Source: Rhynchosporium graminicola
Taxonomy: Eukaryota; Ascomycota; Leotiomycetes; Helotiales; Ploettnerulaceae
Reading direction: 5' to 3'
Length of the DNA stretch: 64,000 nt
Assembly (NCBI GenBank): GCA_900074885.1
Contig: FJUW01000013.1
Coordinates: 601,580-665,579, forward strand
The notes under the pieces were generated by a model. That model did not search any database. It was not told where the DNA came from and worked only from the letters and a program-made list of their open reading frames with translations. This document shows positions 10,126 to 22,498 of the stretch, in pieces (position 1 is the first letter of the stretch; each line of letters begins with the position of its first letter). The position numbers were made by a program, and so were the translations under genes.

Positions 10126-12070
10126 ACAGACCTATCGACGCGGTACGCTTCTTGGATAAAAGCCTATTCTATACACCTAGCTACTCAGCATAAAGAGCGC
10201 TTCTGTTATATGAGGCAGCGATAGTTCTGTGTTATCAGAGGGCCTCCGATGGGTGAGATGTACTGCAATTAATTCGCTTGACAAGGCGTTCTACTAGTGC
10301 TCTTGCAGTGGTAGTTTGGTTTGATGAGATATGTACTTCTTTATTGGAATTCTGAAGGTGTAGGGGACTTATTGTACTTCTTTCTTTCTTTGAACTCAGC
10401 ATGATTGCGCAAGGATTCAATAGATATATCAATTTCGAGGGTTGGAACTTCTTTCTCTCAGATTTACTAATCCGATTGACGTCTTCGACTTAGTCCTATA
10501 CTTAAGTCATCACGGTCCAAAAAACATTACGTCTAGCAGTCGAGGCGGGCGAAATTCGTGACCGGCGAAGCGAGATTTCGTGGTCATGACTTTATACTAC
10601 TCGTAGCCAAACAAGTAGTTAAATGCACTCAAAAAAGTCTGCTGACTACAGAAGAAGTGCCTGTTAAACCTTTCTGGAATTTTCAGCGTCTTCTATAAAC
10701 AAATTTTTCGTGGATAGGGAACATAGAACAGACGAATGCTTCAATCAGGTAATGTTGCTAGTATGCTTTCCCTTCACTACCATACCGGCGAGACTTTTAT
10801 CCTATCGGCATTGAGGCTCGAGCCTCTCAATGTGCAAATTAACAATCGATAGAAGTGCGGGTGATAGATCTATGCGGTCACTGGGTGGCTGGGTGGGTGG
10901 TTCACTACTGGATCTCTCGTCGGGCTGTCGTACAGTAAGTAGCGTGGCTAGCGGGAAACATGTAGTCGGTACCTTAGGTAGTGGAATTGTCTCCCTACCA
11001 GCAAAATTGGACTTGTTCGCCTTGCTACATGTCGGGTAAACAATAGAGATTGGAAGCGAATCTGGAAGCGAAAAAAGAAAAGAAGATAACTAAATCGGGG
11101 AATAATTACTGGTAATAAGTGGAACTAAATACCTGACCGATTGGAAGATGAATTTTCCTTGGTATTGCATAAACATGACGTTGTGAGGCGACAGAGGAGA
11201 GACATTACAAGGGAAGAACCTGGCCATCATCCTAACCTCAACCTCGACGCCCTAGGGAGCTGATGGACCGACGGATTGATATCATTAAACCCTTGATGCT
11301 TGCTCCTCCTGTCAACTTCCTACCAGCAGTTGCTTTTCATCTCTTGCTCCACGTCGTTGATCTGCAAGTAATATCCTTGAACTACATCGCTGCGAGTGAT
11401 TGCTCTTACTTTCTCTTCGGCTTCGATCAGTCCTTTCCGATCAACACTGCTTCTCCCGACAACCTTACAGTACTACGACAATCCACTGCGAGATTCAAGC
11501 AATACGTTCCACCCCTATCTCTGTATTTAGGCTTCACCTACACTGGCTCGACGACTCCCAGCCCATATCGAGCTTCTAGGAAATATACCTTCATCTAGAG
11601 ACCAGACTTGGACAACGGGCAATTAATTTGCTGCGGGACCAGCCTGCGGGCTTCCGTCACACCTTACTGCGCCCATACTGTATCACCCTCATCGCGGGGT
11701 CAGCATTCCAGGCAGACAGCCTCAGAACCAGAGACTCCTCCATCTGCGGCTCCCAGCATCATTTGCACGATTGGCAGCCATACACAACACGATATCATAC
11801 TTGCATCGTATGCAGCCGGCCGAAGAGTATGTATGCGTCTCCACTTAAATTCTCAAAGCTGTTGGTTTCGTTATTCTATCTGTATCGAACCCGTAGGATT
11901 GTTTGCTGACGTTTCCGTGTCTCAGTACAAATCATTGAACCGCATATCCTCACGTGCGACAACATTTTCGATTTTGTCCGGCGAAATCTGGTCGAGGCGG
12001 CATTTCTTCGAGGCCATCTACTTGTCTTGAGCTTATAGTATTTGGCAACTGTCAATACACATTCCTAACG
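10126..12070. other. Intergenic region and long leader of the DUF8035-type gene
   Basis: No supported gene. Open frames at 11263-11598 and 11608-12030 have no recognisable content. The CT- and CA-rich sequence from about 11220 onward is typical of a long 5' UTR and promoter for the gene starting at 12071. Confidence 0.5.
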
Positions 12071-14996
12071 ATGTCAGAAAGATATAGATACCCTCCTCGG
12101 GCGCGATCGCCCGCTCTTCTCAATCCTGGCAGAATTTCCCTCCCAAATAACATCAGCACCTATCCTCAGATCCACGAGCACCACCACGTTGTCCCTTCTT
12201 CCCGCCGCGAAATTATCCCGGCGCCACGGAGCAGCACGAGCTCTGTCAGTAATGGTGGTACAATAACTACGACATATAAGGTCAAGAGCGATGGTCCTGC
12301 TCGCGGTAGCAGTGTGCGGGATACAAGTCGTACAAGAAGATCTACGCTTGACAACCATAATCGTCCGACTGTTGTGACATCGTCCCAGAAATATCGACCG
12401 GTTATACACAGCAGCGCCCTTATTAGACCTGCGAGTCCTCTCAAGAATAACCCTTTCCGAACAAGCGAGGAGGAATATGTAACTGTCCCTGCTTCATCTC
12501 GCCATGGCCACCACCACTCGAAGCGATATAGTGCGACTATGGACAATGCAGACATGAATCGCTTAACTCGAGAACGTGAAGCGAACAGATTGCATATTGC
12601 ACAGGTGAGGGAACCAGCTTACACCAGCTCAAGATCAAGACCTGTCTATACTGGAGTTGTTACTCGTCATTCAGACGCCATTTCGGATGACTATGGTGAG
12701 GATGGCTACGGATACACAAATCCAAGAGATCTGGTACAGTATGACCTAGCTCACAATCAGCAAACTCAACATCGATCGAGGAGGGATAGTTTCGATTCGG
12801 GAAGAACAAGCAGGCCAACGAGTATCGGTGGATATGGAGATACGCCACGTTCATATGAAACAAGAGAACGCGGGCCTCCGCCGACAACTAGAGGACTTAA
12901 TAAAATTCGGGCACCTGTCTACGATCAAGCACTTGTGAGACCACCAAGACCAGTCTCTCCTCCTAACTCAATGGTACCTATGGAACCTGTGCAAAGGCCT
13001 GCCCCGTTCGAACCTGTTGCACCAGTGAGGAGAACAAGCACTTCCAGATCTAGACCGACTTCCTTGTACCATGAGAATCGGGAACCCAGACGAGCACTAA
13101 GGGATGAATATCACGAAGTTCGTGATGATGATAGAAGAGACAGTCGACCACATCGTCATGACAATGCTGTAGAGTCGCGGGGATCCGGAGTCAGGAACGA
13201 GCGGTCTGACCGCCCCGAAAGACCAGACCGGCCCGAGAAATCTGATTGGCACGATAGAACAGACCGAAATGATAGAATCGACTTATCAGAACGGGCTGAA
13301 AGAGTTGAAAGGGTAGAAAGGTCGGATCGGAATGATCGGAATGACCGGAATGAGCGAAACGATCGATCAAACAAACATGAGCGACCAGATACTGACCGAT
13401 CTGATTACAAAGAATCCAAGGATTCTAAAGAACACAAAGGTAGAGATGCCCTTGCAACCGGTCTAAGTCTTGCTGGAGCTGCTCTCGGTGTCACTGCTCT
13501 GAAAAATGCCGCTCGAGGAGACAACGATGAACGAGATGATCGTGATGAACGAGAAGAGAAGAAGAAGCGAGAGTATGAAGAGGAGCCTCGAAGGAGGAGA
13601 GAGAAAAATGATAGAAGTCCAGTGAACTTGGGTGCTAGAGAGCCTAAAGAACGGCGACACAGAGATGAGGATATTATTCCACAAGTTCGAGATGTGCCTC
13701 CATCTCGTGACGGCCAACCTCGTGATGGTCCATCTAGGAATGGCTCGCCACGAGAAGTGACACCTCCGCAAGCAGCTTTCGTCGATCTCAACGACCGAGA
13801 TGCCAAAGATCGAAAGGCGCCGAGAGATGACAGAGATAAAGAACCGGAACGCCGTGAACGCTGGGAAAGATATCGAGATAATTCCGAGGCAGCGTTGAAC
13901 GGTAAAGCAATCGACTCGCGCTCTGATAGTTCTGCATCAGAAGAATTTCGTACGCGGCCCCGACGCGAACCTCCCGCTCGCAGCGATTCTGGAACTGCGC
14001 CTGCTGCATTCAACCCCAAGGACACGATGGATCTCTTTGCATTAAAAGAGGCACTCAATTCGAAAGAGCCGAAGGATTCGTCTAAGCTTGCTACCAAAGA
14101 GCCTATTTCGAAGCCACGCACCCCCAGAGGCTCATCGACTAGAAATTCGCGGGAGGCAGCTGAAATACGTGAGAACCTTGTTTCCGATAGACGGTCTAGA
14201 GAAACCTTCGCTACAAACGATAACCGACAGCTCCGTGTTGTATCTCCTCCTCGTGAGAAGGTCGATGATAAGCCAGTCAAAGGTATTCTTCGCCAGCCCA
14301 AGGAAAAATTCCCCGAGGATCCAGCGCCCATCCGTGAAGGAGTCGCTCCATTAAAGGACGCAAAGAAAGATGGCATACCTCCGGATGCGAGATGGACTAA
14401 GATTAGCCGGAAGCTTGTGAATCCTGCTGCTTTGGAAGCTGGCAAGGAGAGGTTTGAGGCCAGAGAGGATTTTGTAATTGTCCTTCGAGTACTTTCGAAA
14501 GAGGAGGTACAAGGTTATGCCGATGTCACACAACATTTGAGATGTAAGTCATCAATAATCGCAAGCTTCCATATTGTCAACAACTCACATTTGATTAGCT
14601 GCTCGTGAGGAGCAAGAAGAAGTCGAGGCAGCTGATCGTAGACGCGCTCGTCGTGAGAGGCATGAACGACACAAACGCGAGCGTAATGGCGAGATACCGA
14701 GAAGCGAGCGTGGAGAGCGTCGACATCGCCGTCGCACTGAACAGGGACGTGAGAGACATCGCGAGTCCAATTCAGAGTCCGATTCCACGGAAGACGATGA
14801 AGTCTACGAGAAGCCAAGGATGCTCGAGGCGCCGCAGAAGAGAGCCAACTTTCAAGATGCGTTGATGAGTGGTGGTCTGGGTGAGTTGGCGCAGAATCAG
14901 GGAAGTTTGAGGGAGAATCCCGAGATGCCGGGCACGTACACTGGATATACCAGAAATCCTCCTTTGCCGGGCAGCATTGCTGGATCCCGTTCCTAG
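12071..14996 (+). CDS. Large charged disordered protein with C-terminal DUF8035-like domain
   Basis: Two exons (12071-14543, 14599-14996) with a 55-nt intron encode 956 aa. The first ~370 residues are Ser/Pro/Arg-rich. Residues ~370-460 are dense D/R/N/E repeats of the D-R-N-D type. About 460-482 is a short small-residue hydrophobic helix (A-T-G-L-S-L-A-G-A-A-L-G). A second charged region follows. Residues ~770-825 match my memory of the fungal DUF8035 domain (D-A-R-W-T-K-I-S-R-K-L-V-N-P, then D-F-V-I-V-L-R-V-L). The tail is very basic, then acidic. The start at 12071 was chosen because the 39 in-frame upstream codons look like leader and the ATG follows a CAAT/CTAAC-rich 5' UTR. Its biochemical role is unknown; the composition suggests a scaffold or RNA/chromatin-associated protein, which is an inference only. 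Confidence 0.85.
13180..13440 (+). repeat. Coding tandem-like repeat of Asp-Arg-Asn codons
   Basis: Imperfect repeats of gaccgg/gatcgg/aatgat-type hexa- to nonamers encode D-R-x-D-R runs within the DUF8035-like protein. It is a likely length-polymorphic tract. Confidence 0.65.
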
Positions 14997-15652
14997 TCGG
15001 CGAGTGAAAGGGTGTTTGAGTTGTGCAATGCAATGGCGGACATCCGGTTTGTTGATAATCGTTTAAGCGAGGGAGCACAAAGAAAGATATCCAACAGCGG
15101 AAATACGTTGAGAGCACGAATAACAGATGATGCGTTGAGAACTGAAGGGGATGAAATAATTGGAAAATAAGTTTTAGGTCCTATTCTCCTGTACAGATAA
15201 TGAGTATTGATTTTTTTTTGGGTATAAAAGTTCAACCACTCCATGCTCTCCAACTCTCAAGAATTTCATTCTCTAGAAGTAAATATATCACTTCCTCGCC
15301 AAGACAATGTACAATAGACCTTGAGAGGTGGCTTTTCTTCCCTCAAAGTGATTTAGAACTGGCAAAAAGAGTCAGGAACCGGTTCTAATTTGCAGCCTAG
15401 CAGGTATAACTCAATTTTAAATGTCCTAAATACTTAGAATAGAAATATTCGACTTGATGTTTCGAGACATCTTTTGTCTATTCCAATTGTAGTTTATTCT
15501 GCCAAGACATTCTGCAAGCGAGACAAGGCTGAAAACTTCAGGCTGAACAGACTTCATCGACATCATCATCAGCCTTCTCTCTCCATCAGGGATCTACCAC
15601 GCCAGCCCTTCATATCACACATTGGCCTTGTTACGTCTAAACAAACAATACC
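14997..15652. other. Intergenic region
   Basis: 3' region of the DUF8035-type gene and promoter/leader of the gene at 15653. The CA- and TC-rich leader is about 15540-15650. No gene seen. Confidence 0.5.
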
Positions 15653-16517
15653 ATGGGCTCATCAGGATCTAAGGCAGCTTCGAAAGTGCCGTCTGCAGCA
15701 GCTGCGGCGACGAAAACAGCTCGTAAATATCCAACGCGGACGCCCCCCACATCTACATCTACTTCTACTTCTACATCTACAAGTCGAGCAATTCCACAAG
15801 AGAAGTCGGCGCATGTTCACAGCTCGCAGCCGCGGGGTAATGAGCAGATAGATGGAGGTATGTAATTTCAATACACCCAAAACATCATCAGGTTCCCATC
15901 AACATGAAAGCCGGCGTTTGCAACCCAACCAAGTCAAGAACTAACACTTCAACCCAGCAAATACATCCTCTCAAACATTCGAATCAGATCCCGACCTGGC
16001 CCTCTCCGCCCGCCTCAAATCTCTAGGTCCCGTCCAACCCAATCCCACACAATCGAATTCTTCAACCTTCCACTCTCACTCCACGAGCACATCTTCGTTC
16101 GCGGACCCCAGTCTTTCAGCGTCGCAATTCCAGCCGTCGAAATCGAACCCTTTGCAGACAATATTCCCGTCATCTGCCGGTCCGTCTCAAAATGCTTCCT
16201 CTGATTCTGGAAGTGGTGCTGCAACCGGAAATGGTGGGGGGGATGGATATGGACTCGGAAGTGGTTCGAATCCAGCGGTGTCATTATTGACGGCTAGATA
16301 TCGCTTGGCGAGTGAAGCTGAGCAGGAGTTTGCGCAGACGGGAAAGAGTACTGCGGCTGCGGGAAGGCAGTTTTTGGATGTTTTGACGTTGAGGCAGATT
16401 TTGGTGTTGAGGGATGAGAAGGGGGTGAAGGATGCGGAGATTGAAAAGCAATTGGGTTTGAAGAAGGGGGTGGTGGGAAGGTTAGGGAGGAGAGGGGTGG
16501 TAGGAGTTGGCAGTTAG
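15653..16517 (+). CDS. Small protein with N-terminal myristoylation-like motif and C-terminal helix-turn-helix
   Basis: Exons 15653-15857 and 15958-16517 (100-nt intron) give 254 aa. The N-terminus M-G-S-S-G-S-K fits an N-myristoylation consensus (G2, S6). Residues ~10-180 are low complexity (Ala, Thr/Ser, Pro), with a T-S-T-S repeat encoded by a tctact microsatellite near 15750-15785. The last ~70 residues are ordered: A-R-Y-R-L-A-S-E-A-E-Q-E-F then F-L-D-V-L-T-L-R-Q-I-L-V-L-R-D, followed by a helix-turn-helix-like E-I-E-K-Q-L-G-L-K-K-G-V-V-G-R-L-G. This C-terminal form occurs in short conserved fungal proteins annotated only as helix-turn-helix proteins. Function unknown. The gene is convergent with the kinase-like gene at 16687. 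Confidence 0.85.
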
Positions 16518-16686
16518 AATTGGAGTGAGTGAAAGGGCTAGGTGAAAGGATAAGTAAGATGTATATTATGAGGCGTGTGCAAGAGAACGGACGACCAGGA
16601 GCGGTTGCATCCAGTCGGATACAATACACGATTCTATTACAACAAGACATGGTTCTTGATTCATGTACAGCTACATTACGCTCACT

Positions 16687-18089
16687 CTACAAACTGGCCT
16701 TTTCCTCCACCTGCGCCCTCGCCCTCTGAACATGTTCCCAAGCTAACTCACTCATCGGATGCCTCGCGAGCGCATTCTCCTTCGCCTTCGCGCTACTTGC
16801 CTGTCTGACAGCCCACCTCGCCGCAATGCCCTGATAAATACATGACGCTCTAAAGAAGCCAAACGCAGCCCCCCAGCTCAGGTCTGGGCTTGGATCCCAG
16901 CCTGCTACTTCGGCGTACCATTTCACGACCTCGTCGCGCGTTGGAAGGCCTGGTGTTGCGCCGTCGGCGAAGGCGGGGAGCTGGCGCAGGTTGGGCGCTG
17001 AGACGAGGTAGTAGGGCATTAGGAGGTTAAGGAGGTCGGATAGGGGATGGCCGATTGTGGACATTTCCCAGCTGGATGTTGTTAGCAAGATCTATTCAGT
17101 GTGGAGAACATTGTATGAAATTAAGCTTCGCTTAATTCCAGAAATGAACAGGCGAAGGTGAATAAAGAAACACATACTCCAAAATCCCGATAACCCTCGG
17201 CTCCGTCTTGTGAAATACCAGATTATCAATTTTATAATCACCATGAACTGGCGTCCCTCTATCCTTCGGCTGGGATCTCTTGTTTCCAAAGAACCCTAGC
17301 ATTTCATCAACATGTGGGATCTGTCCGACTGCTTCTCCCGTCTCGATGTCTCGAGCTTCAGCTTGCGCCTTGCTGATCGCGCCGAAGGTTCGAATTTGGC
17401 GGTCGTAGAAACCGCTTGGCTTGCCGAAATCTTCGAGGCCGACTGAGGAGGGATCAACGCGGTGGAATTTGGCTAGGGTTCGGATTGCGTCGTGCCACCT
17501 ATTTATGAAGAATATGTCAGATACAATACGATTCCGAGAGTACAGCGTAAATACACCGAGTGAGGGTCATGGCATGAGTCCAGAGGGTTGTACTTACATC
17601 TCTTTCCTATCCTCGGGACTCACGTCCAGCATCGTAGGATCCTCAATGATCCTCCCGTCCAGAAACTCCATGATGTAAAACGCCGTACCGACAACATTCA
17701 CATCTTCGCATAAACAGTATGCCGTTGGGACAGGCACGTCCGTCTTTTCGAGCGCGTGGATGACTCTATATTCGCGCTCGACTTGGTGAGCGGTCTTCGA
17801 GACCAGCTTTCCCGGGGGTTTCTTGCGCATCACGTATTTGGTGCCATCACTGGCTGTGAGTTGGTAGGTTGGATTCGATTGTCCGAATCCGAACTGTTCT
17901 CATTTGTAAGAGGCTTAATCATTGTACACATAATGGTCGAAGGCCAGTATTCTGAGTTATGGGCTATGAGCTACATAGGCTTTGACTTACTTGCTTGACA
18001 TCGATTGGCAACTTTATTATTGGTACGTTTTTCGATATATAGTCCTCCAGGGATGTAACATCGATAGGTTGCCTTACTACGCCTGCCAT
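16687..18089 (-). CDS. Aminoglycoside phosphotransferase-fold protein (ACAD10/11 N-terminal-like kinase)
   Basis: Four exons on the minus strand (18089-17991, 17893-17598, 17498-17178, 17071-16687) encode 366 aa. The APH fold is clear: nucleotide-binding lobe with [12 protein letters not shown] near residues 50-65, conserved [10 protein letters not shown], and catalytic loop [10 protein letters not shown] (HGD at ~217-219, Asn ~224). The metal-binding D-W-E is at ~239-241, in [13 protein letters not shown]. This matches the stand-alone fungal homologues of the kinase domain of acyl-CoA dehydrogenases 10/11. In animals that domain phosphorylates 4-hydroxyacyl-CoA; whether this protein does the same is an inference. 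Introns are 97-106 nt, longer than in neighbouring genes. Confidence 0.9.
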
Positions 18090-18656
18090 TGTAAGTATGA
18101 AAAAGGTACTGAAGCTTAAGCTTCCCAGCTTAATCTGAATGCCATCAAATGTTTGGAGGTCCGAGGTCTGACTAGACTCAGGTGTGCTCTTGGCATCACT
18201 CACTCCCCCCCGCACTCTGAATCCTCGGGTTCCCCAGGATTTCAGCTCAGCTCAGCTTACTTATATGCCGAGGTTCCTCAAAGGCTCACCGCTCACCTTC
18301 AGTGGCAGAACATGCTTATCAGCTTATCAGCGAAACAGCGCCTCCTTGGCAGCCTGGTCTTTCGGCCCAAGTTGACATCTGCCCCATATGTTCCCATCCC
18401 ATCTAGTGCTGATCGTGGCAAGCCAACTGTTGAAGTTGCTAGTTTCATTGGTACGTCCTTTAATCGTTCACCTTCAGAAACAATCAAGAAGCTGTGGCAT
18501 CGGCACTGATGTTCATGAACTCACCCATCATCAACTCTGCTCTTCAAGTTTAGCTTCAAGACCAAGACCGATGAACCCGAAACACCTGAAGAAGCACGTG
18601 GATGCAAACAACTCTTCGCGCGCAGAAGCAAGTTCAACATCCTAGTCTGCGAAAAC
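18090..18656. other. Divergent promoter region
   Basis: 567 bp between the minus-strand kinase-like gene and the plus-strand BTB gene. Contains CT-rich stretches and an agctcagctcagc repeat near 18242. No gene supported. Confidence 0.5.
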
Positions 18657-20363
18657 ATGACTGGCGTGAACGGAGTAAATGGCTTGAGAGGTGGGAAGCA
18701 GACTGCTCAAGGCGGTGGCTACTCAAGGGACGATAGCAGCACTGCGACGATGTCGTCCGAGCCTGGCATCTTGCGTCATGAACCAGCTATCACTGCTGCG
18801 CGCAAATTGAATACGGACATTCCTCACATCCTACCGCATGAAAAGGTGTTTCCCATCCAAATAGGTACCGAGTTATTCAGGTTGAGCGGCGCAAGTATTA
18901 GTTCTGATGGTATGTGTTCCCGAATCGCGAATAATTCACAGAAAGATCAGAAGCTGAGAAACCTAGAGCACCCTCATACTTTTCCAGGTTTTTTGAGTGT
19001 CAGCTGAAGCAGGCTGAAGAGAGAGGTGGCGATACGAGCCAGATCCGAACCTTGTATATCGATCGTGATCCAGCCACTTTTAGGGACATTTCACTTCACT
19101 TACAAGGCTATCATGTTACGCCTAGAGATGGAAGCCATTTCGTCAAGTTATTTGCCGATGCGCAATTCTACAATTGTAAATCATCCACCAACCTTTCACA
19201 GAATGTATCTAATTCCAACAGTACCGCGGTTGATATCACAACTCTATGAAGAAAATATCTTCATCTCTATCGGAGGACGCGATTTTCAGATCCCCCGTGA
19301 ACTCTTCTCTGAACCTGGAAATTCACCTAACTATTTCTCGCTCGGATTTGCCGTCTTCTTCAGTTCCCCCACAGAAGTCTTTCCTGGCCTCAATAGGGAA
19401 GGTCTGCTACGGCCACCATCTATCATACCACCATCAGTCCCAAATCGAAGTGCCGACACTTTCGCCCAACTCCTCCACCTCCTTCGAGGCTATCCTCTTC
19501 ACATCCGAGATGAGGAGCATCGCGCCGAACTCTTGCGTGATTGCAGATACTTCCATCTGAAAGGCCTGGAGCAAAAACTTCTTCGTCACTCCATATCTTA
19601 CAACCTCTGTCGCAAGCGCGAAGAGATTACACTCCGTCTCGAAGATGTCCGTCAATCGGGCATTTCTATCGTAGGAGATGCTTCAGCGACTTTACCACCG
19701 GAATCGGTCCACGCACCTGCTTTCAATCCTCCACAAGGCTTGGTAGGCCATGTGAACTATGCCCGCCCATTCGTAGATGACCGGGCCTACGAACTTGTCC
19801 TGGAGATCGGAGATGAGTGCACGAGACTCCACTTATCGTCTATGCGCTGTGAGTTCTTTAAAGATGGCAAAGCGCGTATCTCTAGACTATTCGAAGTCAT
19901 CGCTACGAAGCTCAAATTACCGACATCCCAGCCATTGGGCTTATTAATGAAGAAAGGGGGAGCTAGTTCTCAGCCTGCTAGCCCCGGAAACACACCCCTC
20001 AGTGAAGACCGAGTGCGTTGCGTCATTGATGAGAACTCCTTTATCCGTCTCGATGGCAAAGAATGGCATGGTCAGATTCCCGAGCAGGATAATAGCAGTG
20101 TAAGCAGCACTGCAAGTTCAGTCGTTGGTGGGGATGATGGCTATGGTGAACCGATGCGGAAACGGAGGAGGACGGATGGTTCTGTGGCTGGTTTGAGTGA
20201 GGAGAAGGATGTCTGGATTGTGAGGAGGGGACAGTGGAGGTTGCGGGTGCAGAATTCGAGGAGTCAGAAGGGCGGTGTTGAATGTGTTCTCGTGGCTGTC
20301 AATCTTGATGCTTTTGCATTTGAGAGGGGGAGAAATGCGCAGAGGGGATTCTTGGCCGGATGA
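18657..20363 (+). CDS. KCTD-like BTB/POZ (T1) domain protein
   Basis: Three exons (18657-18909, 18969-19175, 19222-20363) encode 533 aa. After a Gly/Asn-rich start, a first potassium-channel T1-type BTB domain begins near residue 60: F-P-I-Q-I-G-T-E-L-F-R-L-S-G-A-S-I, then A-P-S-Y-F-S-R-F-F-E, L-Y-I-D-R-D-P-A-T-F-R-D-I and F-A-D-A-Q-F-Y-N. A second T1-like copy follows (I-F-I-S-I-G-G-R-D-F-Q-I-P-R-E-L-F, then L-L-R-D-C-R-Y-F-H-L-K-G-L). A basic K-R-R-R-T segment lies near residue 450. The layout matches yeast YLR108C/YDR132C-type proteins. T1 domains oligomerise and can serve as Cullin-3 adaptors; the substrate here is unknown. The acceptor at 18968 was preferred to a later AG because it restores the conserved A-P-S-Y-F-S-R-F-F segment in frame. 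Confidence 0.88.
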
Positions 20364-21480
20364 CATGGGCTGGGATGATTGGGGGATAGTTGGTCGATTT
20401 CTCTTCTAGCGATGATACCTTTTAGGGAACGAGAGGCTATCTGCTTTGACTTTAGTCTTATGGAGACGCTTCAGTCAGGCGAAATATTATGGAACTTCCA
20501 AATACTAACAACTTAGAGTATAGCTTTTAGTTTGTCAGTCGAGTAACCCCAGTCTGACGTGGCTCGAACTATCAAGTTGTGGGATAATCACGCTGTTCAG
20601 ATGGAATGGAGGAAAGAAGAACCCATGAAACAAACAAGTATTATAACAACCAATAGAACAACCAAGTGCCCTTGAAATGGTGCAACTAGTCTTTTCGAGG
20701 ATACTAACAATCGAGAAGTTCGATACTCGTCCTGCCACAACTACTGTACGCACTGGATAACCGTTCATCCGATTTCGGAAACTCAGCTGACTTACGCATT
20801 TGACTCAAATTCGTAAGAAATTCAAACAAGCAAGCTACATGCAAGGGACGTGTCTTTAGAAGAGCGGCATTTAAAATGTTTACAACTGAGACTTGAGGTT
20901 CCGAGAAACCAGCGGGCCAGTAACGCCACGGCTAGACCCTGAGCGGGTGGTACGAGCGTGAATAACTTCTGAGACGGCGGCGTGAGGCACCAAAAGGAAA
21001 CATATACCTACTCGGCACTGAGCAAATCAGAAGCAAGACCGGCATGATTAATCCTCTTTTCGCGTCACCAATGGCTCCCGATCGCATGTAGCAGACCCCC
21101 ACTCGACATCAGAAGGTCGTTGTTGGTGAGTTCTAAATGTATTCCGGGCTGGTGCCTTGCATGCTCCGACGCCAATTATTGACGCTCCCGCAGCTAATAG
21201 TCTGTCATAAAGAATCTAGGCCGAATGAGGTTTTGCGCCGGCTTCGATAACCATCTGCACGACGCACCATCGCCCTGGTGGAGTCTGGTGCCCGTTCCCT
21301 GTTTACATAGGGTTACGCTGAGTCCAATTTCAAGCTGTCAGCCATGCTTCTAGATTCCGGAATTCTTGATTAAGTCCAGAGATAATCTATCTCGACCGGG
21401 TCACACCTCGAAAACCCTCTACGACTCTTCTTCCTCTCCCTCCCCTCTCCCCCTCGCGACGTATCACTCACTCGTTCACG
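20364..21480. other. Intergenic region
   Basis: No supported gene in 1.1 kb. A pyrimidine-rich tract at about 21420-21460 (runs of CTCC/CCCT) precedes the glucanase start and is a typical fungal core-promoter or leader element. Confidence 0.5.
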
Positions 21481-22498
21481 ATGCGTCTTTCCTTCCCCAC
21501 TATCCTCCTTGCAGCAGTAGCAGCGACGACTATCTCAGCCCAATCGACATATCGCACTTCTTCCAAGCGCGGCCTCGTCTTCGTCCCTCCCAAATCCTCT
21601 CAAAACCAACATGACAACCAGATATGGGTTGAGCAAGGCAGCGATCTAACGTGGTATTACAACTACGGAGTCCAACCTTCACTCGCCTACGCGAACCGGA
21701 CACAGGGAGACTTCGAGTTCGTGCCTATGCTCTGGGGAACCGATCCGAACTTCTACAGCTCTGTGAAAGCCCTTATCGATGGTGGCAGGAAGATATCGCA
21801 CGTACTTGCGTATAATGAACCGGATGGGGATCAGTCTACTGGGGGAAGTAAGATTGATCCTGCTACCGCGGCGACGTATTGGATATCTCAAATTGAGCCT
21901 CTGCGGAAAATGGGCGTAAAAGTTGGTGCGCCGGCTGTGACAGGGTCACCGAGGGGGTTCACCTGGTTGGAGGACTTTTTTAATTCCTGCGCGAGCCAGG
22001 GAACGAATTGTACCATTGACTTCATCCCTATCCATTGGTATGGAGATTTTGGTGGTTTGGCCAGTCATATGGGACAGGTCAACGCAACGTAAGTTCATTC
22101 TCTCTCTCTCACTCACTGCCTTACTTCATCATGAAGATGTACTAACCGAAAGTCTCAGCTATCCAAACGTAACACAGTGGATCACAGAGTACGCCCTCAA
22201 CCACCAGCCCTTAGAAGCAACACAAAGTTTCTTCAACATGTCAGCTGAGTACTTCGATCGCATGGCTGGCGTGGGTCGCTACTCGTACTTCGGTTCTTTT
22301 CGCAGTGACGTCTCGAACGTCGGTCCCAACGCCGCTATGCTCACGCAAAAGGGCGAGTTGACTGATATCGGAAGTTGGTATCTCGGTGGTGCGGCTACCA
22401 ATAAGATTCCTAAGGGTAGTGGAGCAAGTAATCTTGGAGCCTCTATTTGGGGGCTGGCGACTTTTTTATCGTTTGCGGTGGCGTTTATGGCGTTGTAA
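21481..22498 (+). CDS. Secreted GH128 beta-1,3-glucanase-like protein, probably GPI-anchored
   Basis: Exons 21481-22088 and 22159-22498 (70-nt intron with an ACTAAC branch at 22141) give 315 aa. A signal peptide covers residues ~1-20 and ends A-Q. The Asl1/GH128-type catalytic domain follows: K-R-G-L-V-F-V, F-V-P-M-L-W-G, acid/base Glu in Y-N-E-P-D (E113), A-P-A-V-T-G-S, I-H-W-Y-G, and nucleophile Glu in I-T-E-Y-A (E213). The C-terminus is a small-residue spacer (G-S-G-A-S-N-L-G-A-S) plus a hydrophobic tail, consistent with GPI attachment to the plasma membrane or wall. Several N-x-T/S sites are present. The family acts on beta-1,3-glucan in wall remodelling; activity here is inferred from intact catalytic residues. 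Confidence 0.93.

Noticed and set aside
11263..12030. Two plus-strand open frames before the DUF8035-type gene
   Set aside because: No domain, no splice continuity; composition fits a long 5' leader.
13405..14445. 346-codon minus-strand open frame
   Set aside because: Mirror of the DUF8035-like gene; a Ser/Arg-rich shadow of the Asp/Arg/Glu-rich coding strand with no domain.
16263..16273. Perfect tRNA B-box-like sequence GGTTCGAATCC
   Set aside because: It lies in frame inside the coding exon of the helix-turn-helix gene, and no A-box, acceptor stem or cloverleaf can be drawn around it.
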